NCBI GenBank assembly: GCA_016183615.1 | Contig: JACPEG010000052.1 | Location: 1 to 63,569 of the forward strand | Length of the DNA stretch: 63,569 bases | Reading direction: 5' to 3' | Origin: Betaproteobacteria bacterium | Lineage (GTDB): Bacteria > Pseudomonadota > Gammaproteobacteria > Burkholderiales > UBA6910 | Part shown: one piece after another, positions 42,719 to 53,036 of the stretch | Numbering within the stretch: the first letter of the stretch is position 1 | Layout of the letters: each line of letters starts with the position of its first letter | Notes under the pieces: generated by a model | Seen by the model: only the letters and a program-made list of their open reading frames with translations | What the model was told of the DNA's origin: nothing | Databases searched by the model: none | Program-made: the position numbers and the translations under genes

Positions 42719-45700
42719 ATGAACATCTCCCCCCCCCCCCCCCCCCCCCCCCCGTTGGCCATTGGCGCCATGGTGATCAGCTTGGCCGAGAACATGCGGG
42801 TGGAGGCCAAGCGGAAAATAGCCTACGACATCGCCGATGACCATGGACGGGAGCTGCAAAAGCAGCTCGACCACTCTCTGTCCGCCACCTATGCCCTGGC
42901 TGCCGTGTTGCGGCAGGGGAACGGGAAAATCGACCACTTCGAAACCCTGGCCGGCGAAATGCTGGCCCTCTACCCTGGCGTCAGCAGCCTGCAACTCGCG
43001 CCCAACGGCGTCGTATCCCAGGTCGTACCCCGGGCCGGCAACGAGCCCGTAATCGGACATGATTTGCTCAAGGATCCCGACAGGAACAAGGAGGCGCTTG
43101 CTGCGATAAAAACCGGGAAGCTCACGCTTGCCGGGCCGTTTGACCTGATCCAGGGCGGCATCGGCATAGTGGGCCGTTTGCCGGTGTTCCTCCCGGACCG
43201 GGATAACCAGGATCGGTTCTGGGGCTTCGCCATCGCGCTGATCCGCATCGAGGACTTGGCCAGCGCGGCCCGCGTGCAGCAGCTCTCGGATGAGCATTAC
43301 CGGTATGAACTGTCCCTGATGCGTTTCGACACCGGTCAACGGCTCATCCTGGATACCTCCGCGCTGACCGGCCTTGCGGATCCCGTGGTCTACCAAATCG
43401 AAGTACCCAATGGAACATGGACGCTGGCGATCGAGCCGGTGGGCGGCTGGCATTCTTTCGCCTTTCTCATGGTGGAGGGTGCGATGGCGCTGGTGGCCGG
43501 CCTGCTGGTGGCGTTCATGGTTTACTCCGCACTGAGGCGGCCGCTTGTCCTGCAGCAGGAAGTGAAACGGCGCACACGCGAGCTGGAGGAAACCGGCATA
43601 AGGCTCGAAGCGGAAATCACCGAGCGCAAGTTGACAGATCAGGCGCTGCGGGAGAGCGAAGAACGATTCCGGGACCTGACAGAATTATCTTCCGACTGGT
43701 ATTGGGAACAGGATGAAAATTTCCGGTTCACGGTCATGTCAGAAAGCCTTCTCGAAAAAACTGGCATTTCGCCCGCCGATTACATTGGAAAGACGCGGTG
43801 GGAGGTGTCCCCCTTAGCCTTGACGGACGCCGAATGGGAAGCACACAAAGCTGTTTTGAATGCACGGCAGCCGTTCCATAACCTGGAATACGGCCGTGCC
43901 GACCTGGAGGGCAATCTTTGTTATATCAGAATGAGCGGGCGCCCCATCTTCGATAACGACGGCAACTTCAGGGGCTATCGCGGTGTCGGGAAAAATGTTA
44001 CCGAGCACAAGCGGGCAGAAGAACAACTGCGCAAGCTCTCCCGCGCCACCGAGCAAAGCCCCGCCACCGTGGTGATTACCGATCACGAGGGCAACATCGA
44101 ATACGTCAATCCCAAATTTATTCAGCTAACCGGCTATTCTCTTGAGGAAGTCAAGGGGAAAAATCCGCGCATCTTGAAATCCGGCGACAATCCGCCGGAA
44201 GTGTACACGGACCTGTGGAAGACGGTCACTTCCGGCCGGGAATGGCGCGGAGAACTGCTCAACCGGAAGAAGAGCGGGGAGCTGTTTTGGGAAGACGAGA
44301 GAATTTCCCCGGTCAGGAACGAGCAGGGTCGGATTACGCATTTCGTTGCGGTGAAAGAGGACATCACCGAACGCAAGCGCACCGAGGAGGAATTGCGCAG
44401 GTATAACCGCACCCTCCGGATGTTGACGGAATGCAACCAGGTGCTGATAAGGGCGACACAGGAAACCGAATTACTCGACAACATCTGCCGCGAGATCGTG
44501 GATGTGGGCGGATACCGCATGGTGTGGGTGGGATTTGCCGAACACGACGAGGTGAAGAGCGTGCGGCCCGTGGCCCACGCCGGAGCGGGGAAAGAATACC
44601 TCGACACCTTGAAAGTCACATGGGCGGACATTGAACGAGGACAAGGACCGACCGGGATTGCCATTCGCAGCGGCGAAACGGTAATTACGAGAAACATTCA
44701 GGCACACCCGCATTTGGCCCCGTGGCATCAAGTTGCCGGAAAAATTGGGCTTGTTTCGGCCCTATCTCTGCCCCTGCGGGATCGGGGCGATACTTTCGGT
44801 GCCTTAAGCATTTTTACCGCAGATGCGGATGTATTCGACGCCAAGGAAGTCGAATTGCTCACCGAAATGGCCGATGATCTGGCGTATGGAATAGTTTCGC
44901 TCCGGACGCGCGAGCAACACCGGCGGGCGGTGGCTGCGCTACGAGAAAGCGAGGAAAGACTCCGGAAGATCATTGTCGCCTCCCCCATAGCCATCATCGT
45001 CCCGGATGAAGGCGGCATCGTCAGGATGTGGAACCCGGCCGCGGAGCGACTTTTCGGCTGGAGCGAACAAGAAGTTGTCAATCAACCCAATCCGGTGGTG
45101 AAGCAAGGCAAAGAGCATGAGTATTTTGCGTTGCTCGACCGGGCGCGTCGTGGAGAATCATTGGAGGCAGTCGAACGCCGCCGCCAGCGTAAAGACGGCT
45201 CTTTCCTCGACGTCATCATTTACCCCTCCGCGCTGCGCGACGCCAGAGGCGAGGTCACCGGGATCATGGGCATGTTCGTTGACATCACCGCGCACAAGCA
45301 GGCGAAGGCGCGAGAGGCGATGGAGCTCGCAGTAACCCGTATCACGGCTGAATCCGACACGCTTGCCGACGCCTTGCCGAAAATTATTCAAACCATCTGC
45401 GAAACGCTGGGCTGGGACTGCGGCGCCCGCTGGAGTCTCGAAGCGGACGGGAATGTGCTGCGTTGTGTCGAAACGTGGGGCATTCCGTCTGCCGAGACAA
45501 TGGAGTTTTTAGCGCTTTCCCGCCAGATCACGAGGGCGCCGGGATCTGCAGAAGGCGGATTGGTAAAGCGCGCCTTCAGCAGTGGAGCACCCTGCTGGAT
45601 TGCCGATGTTACCCAGGATGCGAGTTTCTTGCGCGCACCGATTGCGGCCAAGGCGGGGCTGCATGGCGCATTTGCCTTCCCGATCCTGCTTGGAGATCGG

Positions 45701-47524
45701 GTCCTCGGCGTCTTCGAATTTTTTTGCCGCGCCATCCGCCAGCCTGACGAGGCGCTGATTCAAATGACCCGGATAATCGGGGGACAGATCGGTCAGTTCA
45801 TGGGGCGCAGACAGGCTGAGGAGTCGCTGCGTTTGCGTGACCGCGCCATCGAATCCAGCACCAACGCCATCATGATCTCCGACTCGTTTTTGCCCGATAA
45901 CCCGATCATTTACGTCAATCCGGCCTTCGAGCGGGTTTCGGGTTATCCCGCACAAGAGGCAATAGGTCGCAACGGGCGTTTCCTGGTGGGGAACGAAAGG
46001 GATCAGAGGGGTCTGGACGAGATTCGCGCCGCTCTGCATGAGAAGCGGGAGGGGCAGGCCATGCTGCGCTGTTACCGCAAGGACGGCAGCCTGTTCTGGA
46101 ACGAGCTTTCCGTCGCGCCGGTACGGGACGAAACCGGCCAGGTGACGCATTTCGTCAGCGTGATGAACGATATTTCCGACCGCAAGCGTTACGAAGAGGA
46201 ACTGGAGCGCCATGCCAACTACGATTCACTGACTGGGCTGCCCAACCGCAACCTGCTTGGCGACCGCCTGCGGCAGGGCATTATCCATGCCCACCGTAAC
46301 CAGATGGAAATGGCGGTTTTGTTGGTGGACCTGGATCATTTCAAGCTGGTGAATGACAGCATGGGTCACAGTGTGGGCGATCTTCTGTTGAAAACGGTGG
46401 CGGGACGACTGCAAAACTGCCTGCGCGAGGGCGATACCGTGGCGCGCCTTGGGGGAGACGAATTCGTGCTGGTCATCTCCGTTGTGACCAGGGATGGGAG
46501 CTATCCTGCCGTGATACAAAGGATTCTGGCCGAAATGGCCCGCCCCGTAATCCTTGAAGACGGGGAGATCACCATTACCTGCAGCATTGGCGCGAGCCTC
46601 TATCCCAAGGACGGCGGGGATGAGGAAGTCTTGTTAAGAAATGCCGACGCCGCCATGTACCAGGCCAAGGAACAGGGGCGCAATACTTTCCGGTTCTATA
46701 CCGCGGAAATGAACGCACGGATCAGCGAGCGCCTCACGCTGGCGACCAAGCTGCGCCGCGCCCTGGACCAGGAGCAGTTCGTGCTGTACTACCAGCCCAA
46801 GGTGGATCTCAAGAGCGGCGGCGTGAGCGGGGTGGAAGCATTGATTCGCTGGAATAGCCCCGACAAGGGACTGGTGCCGCCGCACCAGTTCATTCCGATA
46901 CTCGAAGAGACCGGCCTGATCGTTGAGGTAGGCAAGTGGGCGCTGCGAAAGGCGGCGTCCACTTACCAGGAATGGCTCGCCAAAGGTCTAGGGCCGCTGC
47001 GGATCGCGGTTAATATTTCCCCGCTTCAACTCAGGCAAAAGAACTTCGTGAAGGACGTGGAGGACGCGCTCAGAGGGGCAGGAAACGCATTGCCCGGGCT
47101 GGACCTGGAGATTACCGAGAGCCTGGTCATGGAGCATATCGAGGAGAATATCGGGAAGCTCAAGTCAATCAGGGAGATGGGGTTCGGTATCGCGATCGAC
47201 GATTTTGGAACGGGTTACTCTTCACTCAGCTACTTGGCCAAGTTGCCTGTCGATGTGCTGAAGATAGACCGGGCGTTTATCGTTGACATGGTAAGCAACT
47301 CTGATGACTGGACCCTCGTTTCTACGATTATTTCGCTGGCTCATTCGCTGAAGCTCAAGGTGGTCGCTGAAGGCGTGGAAACCGAGGAGCAGGCGAACCT
47401 CCTGAGGCTGCTCAGATGCGATGAGGCCCAAGGCTACCTGTTTAGCCCTCCCCTCCCGACTGACCAGTTCAAGGACTGGCAGGCGCAGTTCTTGCTCGGT
47501 CAAACATCCAAAGGGCGCGGCTAA
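42719..47524 (+). CDS. CHASE-PAS-GAF-GGDEF-EAL cyclic-di-GMP protein with polyC start
   Basis: A 1601-residue protein. In order: eight prolines from the C tract, a CHASE-like periplasmic sensor (about 20-235), a membrane helix (about 245-268), two PAS domains (about 320-550), GAF (570-720), PAS (735-865), GAF (870-1030), PAS (1035-1160), GGDEF (intact GGDEF, about 1247) and EAL (GVEALIRWN near 1370). Both catalytic motifs are intact, so it could make and degrade c-di-GMP. The first membrane helix expected before CHASE is short or missing. Start at 42719 has no ribosome binding site; ATG 42715 is in another frame. Confidence 0.85.
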   Translation: MNISPPPPPPPPLAIGAMVISLAENMRVEAKRKIAYDIADDHGRELQKQLDHSLSATYALAAVLRQGNGKIDHFETLAGEMLALYPGVSSLQLAPNGVVSQVVPRAGNEPVIGHDLLKDPDRNKEALAAIKTGKLTLAGPFDLIQGGIGIVGRLPVFLPDRDNQDRFWGFAIALIRIEDLASAARVQQLSDEHYRYELSLMRFDTGQRLILDTSALTGLADPVVYQIEVPNGTWTLAIEPVGGWHSFAFLMVEGAMALVAGLLVAFMVYSALRRPLVLQQEVKRRTRELEETGIRLEAEITERKLTDQALRESEERFRDLTELSSDWYWEQDENFRFTVMSESLLEKTGISPADYIGKTRWEVSPLALTDAEWEAHKAVLNARQPFHNLEYGRADLEGNLCYIRMSGRPIFDNDGNFRGYRGVGKNVTEHKRAEEQLRKLSRATEQSPATVVITDHEGNIEYVNPKFIQLTGYSLEEVKGKNPRILKSGDNPPEVYTDLWKTVTSGREWRGELLNRKKSGELFWEDERISPVRNEQGRITHFVAVKEDITERKRTEEELRRYNRTLRMLTECNQVLIRATQETELLDNICREIVDVGGYRMVWVGFAEHDEVKSVRPVAHAGAGKEYLDTLKVTWADIERGQGPTGIAIRSGETVITRNIQAHPHLAPWHQVAGKIGLVSALSLPLRDRGDTFGALSIFTADADVFDAKEVELLTEMADDLAYGIVSLRTREQHRRAVAALRESEERLRKIIVASPIAIIVPDEGGIVRMWNPAAERLFGWSEQEVVNQPNPVVKQGKEHEYFALLDRARRGESLEAVERRRQRKDGSFLDVIIYPSALRDARGEVTGIMGMFVDITAHKQAKAREAMELAVTRITAESDTLADALPKIIQTICETLGWDCGARWSLEADGNVLRCVETWGIPSAETMEFLALSRQITRAPGSAEGGLVKRAFSSGAPCWIADVTQDASFLRAPIAAKAGLHGAFAFPILLGDRVLGVFEFFCRAIRQPDEALIQMTRIIGGQIGQFMGRRQAEESLRLRDRAIESSTNAIMISDSFLPDNPIIYVNPAFERVSGYPAQEAIGRNGRFLVGNERDQRGLDEIRAALHEKREGQAMLRCYRKDGSLFWNELSVAPVRDETGQVTHFVSVMNDISDRKRYEEELERHANYDSLTGLPNRNLLGDRLRQGIIHAHRNQMEMAVLLVDLDHFKLVNDSMGHSVGDLLLKTVAGRLQNCLREGDTVARLGGDEFVLVISVVTRDGSYPAVIQRILAEMARPVILEDGEITITCSIGASLYPKDGGDEEVLLRNADAAMYQAKEQGRNTFRFYTAEMNARISERLTLATKLRRALDQEQFVLYYQPKVDLKSGGVSGVEALIRWNSPDKGLVPPHQFIPILEETGLIVEVGKWALRKAASTYQEWLAKGLGPLRIAVNISPLQLRQKNFVKDVEDALRGAGNALPGLDLEITESLVMEHIEENIGKLKSIREMGFGIAIDDFGTGYSSLSYLAKLPVDVLKIDRAFIVDMVSNSDDWTLVSTIISLAHSLKLKVVAEGVETEEQANLLRLLRCDEAQGYLFSPPLPTDQFKDWQAQFLLGQTSKGRG
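42729..42753 (+). repeat. Run of 25 C at the start of the c-di-GMP gene
   Basis: The homopolymer begins 10 bases after the ATG at 42719. At 25 C the ATG at 42719 is in frame with the rest; at 24 or 27 the ATG at 42715 would be; at 26 neither would. Such tracts mutate by slippage and switch genes on and off, but they are also prone to sequencing error. Confidence 0.8.
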
Positions 47525-47557
47525 GTCAGCCGGAAGAACTCAAGGCATGAACAAACC

Positions 47558-48796
47558 ATGATGCCGATGATCGTTTCCTGGAACCTCACTCGCCGGTGCA
47601 ATTTGACTTGTGGTCATTGTTATCTGGACGCAGTGCAACGCAAGCGCGAAACGCCGGACGAGTTGAACACCGAGGAAGCTTGCGGCGTGATAGAGCAAAT
47701 CGCCGAACTTGCTCCAGGCGCCATGCTGGTCATGACTGGCGGAGAGCCTTTGATACGCCGCGACCTTCCGGTATTGGTGGAAGCGGCCGCGAAACTCGGC
47801 TTGATGCCGGTCATCGGAACCAACGGCACCCTGCTCAGCCTGTTCCGCGCCGTGGAACTGAAACGGGCGGGGGCTGTGGGCGTTGGCATCAGCGTGGACT
47901 CCGCCACCTCCGCCTTCCATGACCGGCTGCGGGGGCAGGTGGGCGCCTGGGCCGCCGCCATCGCGGGCATCGAGGCGGCGCGCCAGACCGGGCTCGGAGT
48001 GCTGCTTCAAGCCACCCTGTTCGAGGAAAATCGTGGTGAGCTTGCGGACTTGGCAGACCTGGCGGAATCCGCGGGCGCCATGGCCCTCAATTTTTTCTTT
48101 CTGGTCTGTACCGGCCGGGGCGTCACTCAGACCGATCTTTCATCGGCGGCCTACGAGGAAGCGCTGCAGGAAATTCTCCGCCTGCAACAGGCGCGGCCCA
48201 AGCTGATGATCCGCGCCCGCTGCGCCCCCTACGCGCGGCGGCTGCAGGGGCTGCACGCTGGCGTAAGCGACGGGGCCTATGCGGATTGGTCGAGCGCCTG
48301 CCTGGCGGGCCGCCGCTACCTGCGCATCACGCCTTCGGGCGGCGTGACTCCGTGTCCTTATATTCCCCAGGTGGTGGGCAATCTGAGGGAAAGCGCGCTC
48401 AAGCAAGTCTGGGAAGAACATCCGTTATTCCGGCGCCTGCGTACCGAACTTCCCGGCGGCAAGTGCGGGGACTGTGATTTCCGCTTCAGTTGCGGCGGCT
48501 GCCGGGCCCGGGCGCTTGCCATGCACGGCGACCTGATGGCAGAAGATCCGAAATGCGGGTATTGCAGGCCGGCGGAGGCGGTTCCGGAGCCGCTTGCCGC
48601 AGGCGGCCGGACCCAAGGCTCGGCCCCCTCCTGGACTCCCGAAGCCCGGGCGCTTTTGGAACGCATCCCGGGCTTCGTCCGCGAGCGGGTGCGGGCGAAC
48701 CTGGAACGGGAAGCGGAGAAAGTCCGGGTTGAATGCATCGATCTGGAATTCATGCGCGCCCACCGGCCCAGCGCGCTGCCTTTCGGCAGGCCCTGA
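47558..48796 (+). CDS. NirJ-like radical SAM/SPASM protein with PCP-reductase-like tail
   Basis: A 412-residue cytoplasmic enzyme. The radical SAM cluster is CNLTCGHC at about residue 16, followed by [12 protein letters not shown]. The SPASM region has [13 protein letters not shown] and CGYC. The opening is clearly related to NirJ in this window (WNLTRRCNL against WNLIRRCNL). The last 50 residues ([30 protein letters not shown]) are a PCP_red-type domain like those in the universal stress protein at 34843. Heme- or d1-type tetrapyrrole modification is likely, but the substrate is unknown. It is followed by a thioredoxin-like protein and convergent hemY. Confidence 0.82.
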   Translation: MMPMIVSWNLTRRCNLTCGHCYLDAVQRKRETPDELNTEEACGVIEQIAELAPGAMLVMTGGEPLIRRDLPVLVEAAAKLGLMPVIGTNGTLLSLFRAVELKRAGAVGVGISVDSATSAFHDRLRGQVGAWAAAIAGIEAARQTGLGVLLQATLFEENRGELADLADLAESAGAMALNFFFLVCTGRGVTQTDLSSAAYEEALQEILRLQQARPKLMIRARCAPYARRLQGLHAGVSDGAYADWSSACLAGRRYLRITPSGGVTPCPYIPQVVGNLRESALKQVWEEHPLFRRLRTELPGGKCGDCDFRFSCGGCRARALAMHGDLMAEDPKCGYCRPAEAVPEPLAAGGRTQGSAPSWTPEARALLERIPGFVRERVRANLEREAEKVRVECIDLEFMRAHRPSALPFGRP

Positions 48797-48870
48797 CGGC
48801 AGGCCCGGGCGCCCCTCGTCGCCGGGTTCTCCGGACGGAACCCCCAATCCCTTCTCCGGTCTGTCTTCCA

Positions 48871-51327
48871 ATGACAGGCCTACCGTACCTCCCGGACCGG
48901 GGCAGGACCTGGGGCGGCAGTTTGCGCCGGGTCGCCCTCGTCCTCGGATTGGTGGGACTGGCCATGGGCGCTCCTCCGCGGGCAGGCGCTGCCGAGTCTC
49001 TGGCATTGCCGGGCGCTGCAGGCGGTGTTGCCGCGGCGGAGGGCGCGGCCGGCTGCCCGGGCTCGGCCCGGCCCAACCGGCTGATCGATTCCGGCTCGCC
49101 CTACCTCCTGCAGCACGCCTGCAATGCGGTGGATTGGTATCCGTGGGGAGAGGAGGCGTTCGAGAAGGCGCGGCGCGAAAACAAGCCCATCTTCCTTTCC
49201 ATCGGCTACAGCACCTGCTACTGGTGCCACGTGGCCAACTGGACCCTCTATTCCGACCCGGCCATTGCCGCGCTGATGAACGCCGGGTTCGTCAGCATCA
49301 AGGTGGACCGGGAGCAGCGCCCTGATGTGGACCGCCTGTTCATGCGCGCCACCCAGATTCTCGGCGGCAGCGGGGGCTGGCCCAACAACCTGTTCCTGAC
49401 GCCGGACCTGAAGCCCTTTTTTGCCGGAAGTTATTTTCCGCCCGCCGACGACGACTTCGGGCGGCCCGGCTTTTCCACCTTGCTGAGGAAGATTCATGAT
49501 GCCTGGGCCGCCGACCGGGAGGCGATAACGGATCGGGCGACCCGGGTCCACGCGCTGCTGGGCGCGGCGCGGGCGCCGGCGGCCGAGCCGGTCCCGGTGT
49601 CCCCCGAGCGCTGGCGCCGCGCCGCGCGGGAAGCCATTCTGAAGGACGTGGACCCGGTCCACGGAGGAATCCTCGGGGGCAACGAGGCGAAATTTCCCCG
49701 GGCGCCGATCCTGGAGCTGCTTCGTGTCGAGGCAAAGCACGGGCATCGGGAGAGCCGCGATGCGTTGGCTGCCGCCCTGGACGCCATGGCCCTGGGCGGA
49801 ATCCACGACCACGTCGGCGGCGGCTTCCATCGCTATGCGGTGGAGCCCACCTGGTCCATCCCCCATTTCGAGAAAATGCTCGATGACAACGCCCAGCTCC
49901 TCAGGCTCTATGCCCTCGCGCACCGGGAGCTGGGCAATCCGCTTTACCGGGAGACGGCGCGCGACGTCGCCGCCTTCATCTTGAGGGATCTGCTCGATCC
50001 GGAGGGCGGATTCTACGGGGCCCTCGACGCGGCAGTGGGCCGGGAGGAGGGGCTCACCTATCTCTGGCGCCGGGCCGAGGTGGATGCGGTACTCGGTCCG
50101 GACGCGGAGCGATTCTGGCGCGCCTATGAGCTGCGCGAGGCGCCGCCGCGGGAGGGTGACGCTTCCCTTGAAGTCGAGCCCGGGGTCCTGCGGATGCGCC
50201 TTCCCTCGGCGGACACCCTGACGCGGACCGGGCGGCCCGGGTTGGGAGAAGTCATCGCGGAACTGGCGCCGCTGCGGGAGCGGCTTCGGGAGGTGCGGAG
50301 GCAGCGACCCCAGCCGGCCCGGGATGAAAAGCTCGTGGTGGCCGCCAATGGACTGGCGATCGAGGCCCTGGCGCTGAGCGGGCGCTTGCTCGGAGAACCC
50401 GCCTGGGTCGAGGCGGCGGCGCGGGCCGGCGAGCGCCTGTGGCGGACGGCCTATGATCCCGGGGCCCGCACGCTGCGCCACGAAGTCTTTCGCGGGCGCG
50501 CCCGGGGCGAGGGCTTCCTCGACGACTACGCGCTGCTGGCGCGGGGGTACCTGGCCCTGGCCGATGCGACGCGCGATACCAAATGGCGGCGCCGCGCGGC
50601 GCGCCTGGCCGATGACATCCTCCGCCACTTCGCGGAACCGGGCGGGCGGATGGCGTCGTCCCGGCGCGGGACGGACCTGCCGCTGCCCGCGGACGAGTTC
50701 GGCGACCAGGTGTCTCCCGCGGGGCCTTCGGCGGCGCTGGACGTCCTGTCACGCCTGGGCGGGGCTCATCGGGACGGCGCGCAACGATTGCTGCGCGCCA
50801 TGGCGGCAGAGGTCTCGCGGCGGCCCCGGCAGTGGCCGGCGCTGCTCGCGGCGACCGGGGGACAGGAAAGCGTTGCGGCACGCGAAGGCCGCATACCCGA
50901 AGCTCCGGCACAGGAGGCTGCCGCTTCCACGATGAGTGGACCGGGCACCCTGGACAAGGTCGTGGCCACCGTAACCGCGCAGCGCGGCGCCGGCGGCGAC
51001 GAGATCGCCATCCATCTCGACATCGCCCCCGGCTGGCATGTCAACGCCAATCCGGCGAGCTATCCATTTCTGATTCCCACCCAGGTTTCCGTCCCGGACC
51101 TGACACCGCTCGAGGTGATCTATCCGAAGGCGACGGCGTTTACCACCCGCTTCGCGAGCGGTGCGCTTCAGGTCTACGAGGGGCGGGTGAGCATCGTCGC
51201 GAAGCTGCCGGCCGGGTCCCTGCCGCGGCACCGGCCCGCGACCGTGCAGGTGACGACCCAGGCCTGCAGCGACACCGTGTGCCTGCCCCCCGCCAATGTG
51301 ACCGTCAGCGCGAAGCCGGGGAAATAG
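48871..51327 (+). CDS. Exported DUF255/YyaL thioredoxin-like protein fused to a DsbD-alpha-like domain
   Basis: An 818-residue protein with a signal peptide ([15 protein letters not shown]). Residues about 65-230 form the DUF255 thioredoxin-like domain with CYWCH and [15 protein letters not shown]; a six-hairpin glycosidase-like domain follows to about 640. The last 125 residues ([34 protein letters not shown]) match the periplasmic N-terminal domain of DsbD, including its cysteine pair. A periplasmic redox role, perhaps in cytochrome maturation, is inferred. The ATG at 48871 gives the signal peptide; the frame is open further upstream. Confidence 0.8.
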   Translation: MTGLPYLPDRGRTWGGSLRRVALVLGLVGLAMGAPPRAGAAESLALPGAAGGVAAAEGAAGCPGSARPNRLIDSGSPYLLQHACNAVDWYPWGEEAFEKARRENKPIFLSIGYSTCYWCHVANWTLYSDPAIAALMNAGFVSIKVDREQRPDVDRLFMRATQILGGSGGWPNNLFLTPDLKPFFAGSYFPPADDDFGRPGFSTLLRKIHDAWAADREAITDRATRVHALLGAARAPAAEPVPVSPERWRRAAREAILKDVDPVHGGILGGNEAKFPRAPILELLRVEAKHGHRESRDALAAALDAMALGGIHDHVGGGFHRYAVEPTWSIPHFEKMLDDNAQLLRLYALAHRELGNPLYRETARDVAAFILRDLLDPEGGFYGALDAAVGREEGLTYLWRRAEVDAVLGPDAERFWRAYELREAPPREGDASLEVEPGVLRMRLPSADTLTRTGRPGLGEVIAELAPLRERLREVRRQRPQPARDEKLVVAANGLAIEALALSGRLLGEPAWVEAAARAGERLWRTAYDPGARTLRHEVFRGRARGEGFLDDYALLARGYLALADATRDTKWRRRAARLADDILRHFAEPGGRMASSRRGTDLPLPADEFGDQVSPAGPSAALDVLSRLGGAHRDGAQRLLRAMAAEVSRRPRQWPALLAATGGQESVAAREGRIPEAPAQEAAASTMSGPGTLDKVVATVTAQRGAGGDEIAIHLDIAPGWHVNANPASYPFLIPTQVSVPDLTPLEVIYPKATAFTTRFASGALQVYEGRVSIVAKLPAGSLPRHRPATVQVTTQACSDTVCLPPANVTVSAKPGK

Positions 51328-51328
51328 T

Positions 51329-52753
51329 CTAGACCGCCAATCGCGCGGCGATCGGATTGCAGTCCGCGGGCGCTGCGAAGGCGGATAACCGTTCCGCTGC
51401 CGTTTCGGCGGCGGCAATGCAGGCGGCGGTGGAAACGCCCGAGACATAGTTTCCGGTGATGCAAAGCCCCGGGAACTCGGCTTCGGCGGCGCCGAGCGCC
51501 GCCAGGCGGGCCGTGTGCGCCAGGTCGGGCTGCGGCAGGCCGTAGCGCCAATAGCGCACCCGGGCGAATACCGGTTCCTCGCGCGCGCCCAGCAGTGCCT
51601 GCGCTTCCGCGTGGACCAGGCCCACGATCTCTTCGCGGGGAAGGTTCGCCAGCCACGGCTGGCGGGCGCCGCCCACATAGGCAGTGAGCGCCGCGTGACC
51701 CTCCGGCGCGCGCCCTGCGAACAGGGTCGAAGAGAACAGCATGCCGAGCACGTTTCGCTGTTCCACCCGCGGCGCCAGCAGCCCGAGCCCGTCCAGGGGA
51801 TGCGCCAGCGCCGGCTCGCGGTAGCCAAGGAACACCACGGCCAGGGGCGGGTGGGGGATTTCCGCGATGGTCCCGGCGGCCTCCGGGCTGATCCGCTCCA
51901 GGACCCGGGCCGCCGCGTAGGCGGGGAGCGCAACCACCACGCCGTCGGCGGAAATCGAAAGCGGCTCGTTTCCCCGCGCGGCGCGTACCAGGAAGCCGCC
52001 GCCGGCGCGGGGGAGCACGGCATGCACCTGCACTCCCAGTTGCAGCCTGCTCCCCAGCCCCCGGGCGATTGCCTCGGGGAGGGCGCCCAGGCCGCGGCGC
52101 AATGAAAAGAGCTTGCGCCGCCGGGGGTCGAAGGGGCCGGAAGCACCCCGGGCGAGGCGCAGGCGCGCCAGGCCGCCGATCACCGATCCCGCTTCGCGTT
52201 CGAGCTGCTTGAGACGGGGAAACAGCGCCGAGACGCTGAGGCGCTCGCATTCGCCCGCGTACAGGCCGCCCGTCAGCGGATCCATCACGTAGTCCAGAAA
52301 TTCCCTTCCGAATCGCCGGCGCGCGAACTGGGCCACGGTTTCATCGGCGGCCACCGGAGGGATCAGCGGTTCGGCGAGCAGGCGCAGGCGGCCGCGCAGC
52401 GAAAAAAAATCCGAGGTGAAGAAGCGCAGGGGCTGAAGCGGCAGGGCATGAGCGCGTCCATCGCGCACCAGGTAGCGGTGGCGCACGCCGCTTCCGGCGC
52501 CGATGCGCTCGCCGTCGAGGGCCAGCGCCGAGATCAGGGCTTCGGCCTCGGGCGCCGGGGCCAACAGGCTGTTGGGCCCGTGCTCCATGAGAAAGCCGCC
52601 GGCGTGTTCGGTATGAATGCGCCCGCCGGCCGCGCCTTTGCGTTCCAGCACGGTCACCCGGTGGCCGCGGGCGAGCAGCGCGTGGGCCGCCGCCAGCCCG
52701 GAGATGCCGGCGCCGAGCACGACGATATTCTTAGGGTTCGCAGGGATCGCCAC
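51329..52753 (-). CDS. hemY: HemY-type protoporphyrinogen/coproporphyrinogen oxidase
   Basis: A flavoprotein of about 474 residues with an N-terminal dinucleotide-binding motif (VVLGAGISGLAAAHAL), LERKGAAGGRIHTE and the family stretch FLMEHGPNSLL; the C terminus has GNYVSGVSTAACIAA. It oxidises protoporphyrinogen IX in heme synthesis, which suits a locus rich in cytochromes. A GTG at 52753 gives the usual length; an ATG at 52882 would add 43 residues of poor quality. It converges on the DUF255 gene with only one base between stops. Confidence 0.88.
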   Translation of the reverse strand: MAIPANPKNIVVLGAGISGLAAAHALLARGHRVTVLERKGAAGGRIHTEHAGGFLMEHGPNSLLAPAPEAEALISALALDGERIGAGSGVRHRYLVRDGRAHALPLQPLRFFTSDFFSLRGRLRLLAEPLIPPVAADETVAQFARRRFGREFLDYVMDPLTGGLYAGECERLSVSALFPRLKQLEREAGSVIGGLARLRLARGASGPFDPRRRKLFSLRRGLGALPEAIARGLGSRLQLGVQVHAVLPRAGGGFLVRAARGNEPLSISADGVVVALPAYAAARVLERISPEAAGTIAEIPHPPLAVVFLGYREPALAHPLDGLGLLAPRVEQRNVLGMLFSSTLFAGRAPEGHAALTAYVGGARQPWLANLPREEIVGLVHAEAQALLGAREEPVFARVRYWRYGLPQPDLAHTARLAALGAAEAEFPGLCITGNYVSGVSTAACIAAAETAAERLSAFAAPADCNPIAARLAV

Positions 52754-52845
52754 GGGGATGAATTCCGAATTCGCTGCGATTCCACCAAGCAAGCGCCGTG
52801 CCGCCCGGAATTCGCCGATTCCCTCTGTTTCCCGCGGATGTCGCT

Positions 52846-52880
52846 GGTCATTTTCTGTTCGCCGTGGTCTGGATCTGACC
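52846..52880 (+). promoter_or_regulatory. Paired activator sites upstream of the idr-like operon
   Basis: GGTCATTTTCTGTTC (52846-52860) and GGTCTGGATCTGACC (52866-52880) have the GGTC-N7-GACC form with centres 20 bp apart, the same geometry as 29022-29056. The first shares GGTC[AG]TTTTCTG with the site at 29042. They end 87 bases before the sigma54 promoter. Confidence 0.7.
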
Positions 52881-52966
52881 ATCCTTCAATCAAAAAACCT
52901 CAGTTCAACCATGGGAATTCGGCTGGTTCCCGCGCCCTTCCCGGCGCTGGCGCGATGTTTTCGTCA

Positions 52967-52982
52967 TGGCATGTACCTTGCT
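52967..52982 (+). promoter_or_regulatory. Sigma54 (-24/-12) promoter of the idr-like operon
   Basis: TGGCATGTACCTTGCT matches TGGCAC-N5-TTGCW with one difference. The start should lie near 52993, leaving a 44-base leader with GAGGAGG before the first ATG at 53037. Confidence 0.85.
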
Positions 52983-53036
52983 TTGCAGCAAGCAGCGGCA
53001 TATCGCCCGAACTCGACTGGCTCAGAGGAGGCTTGC

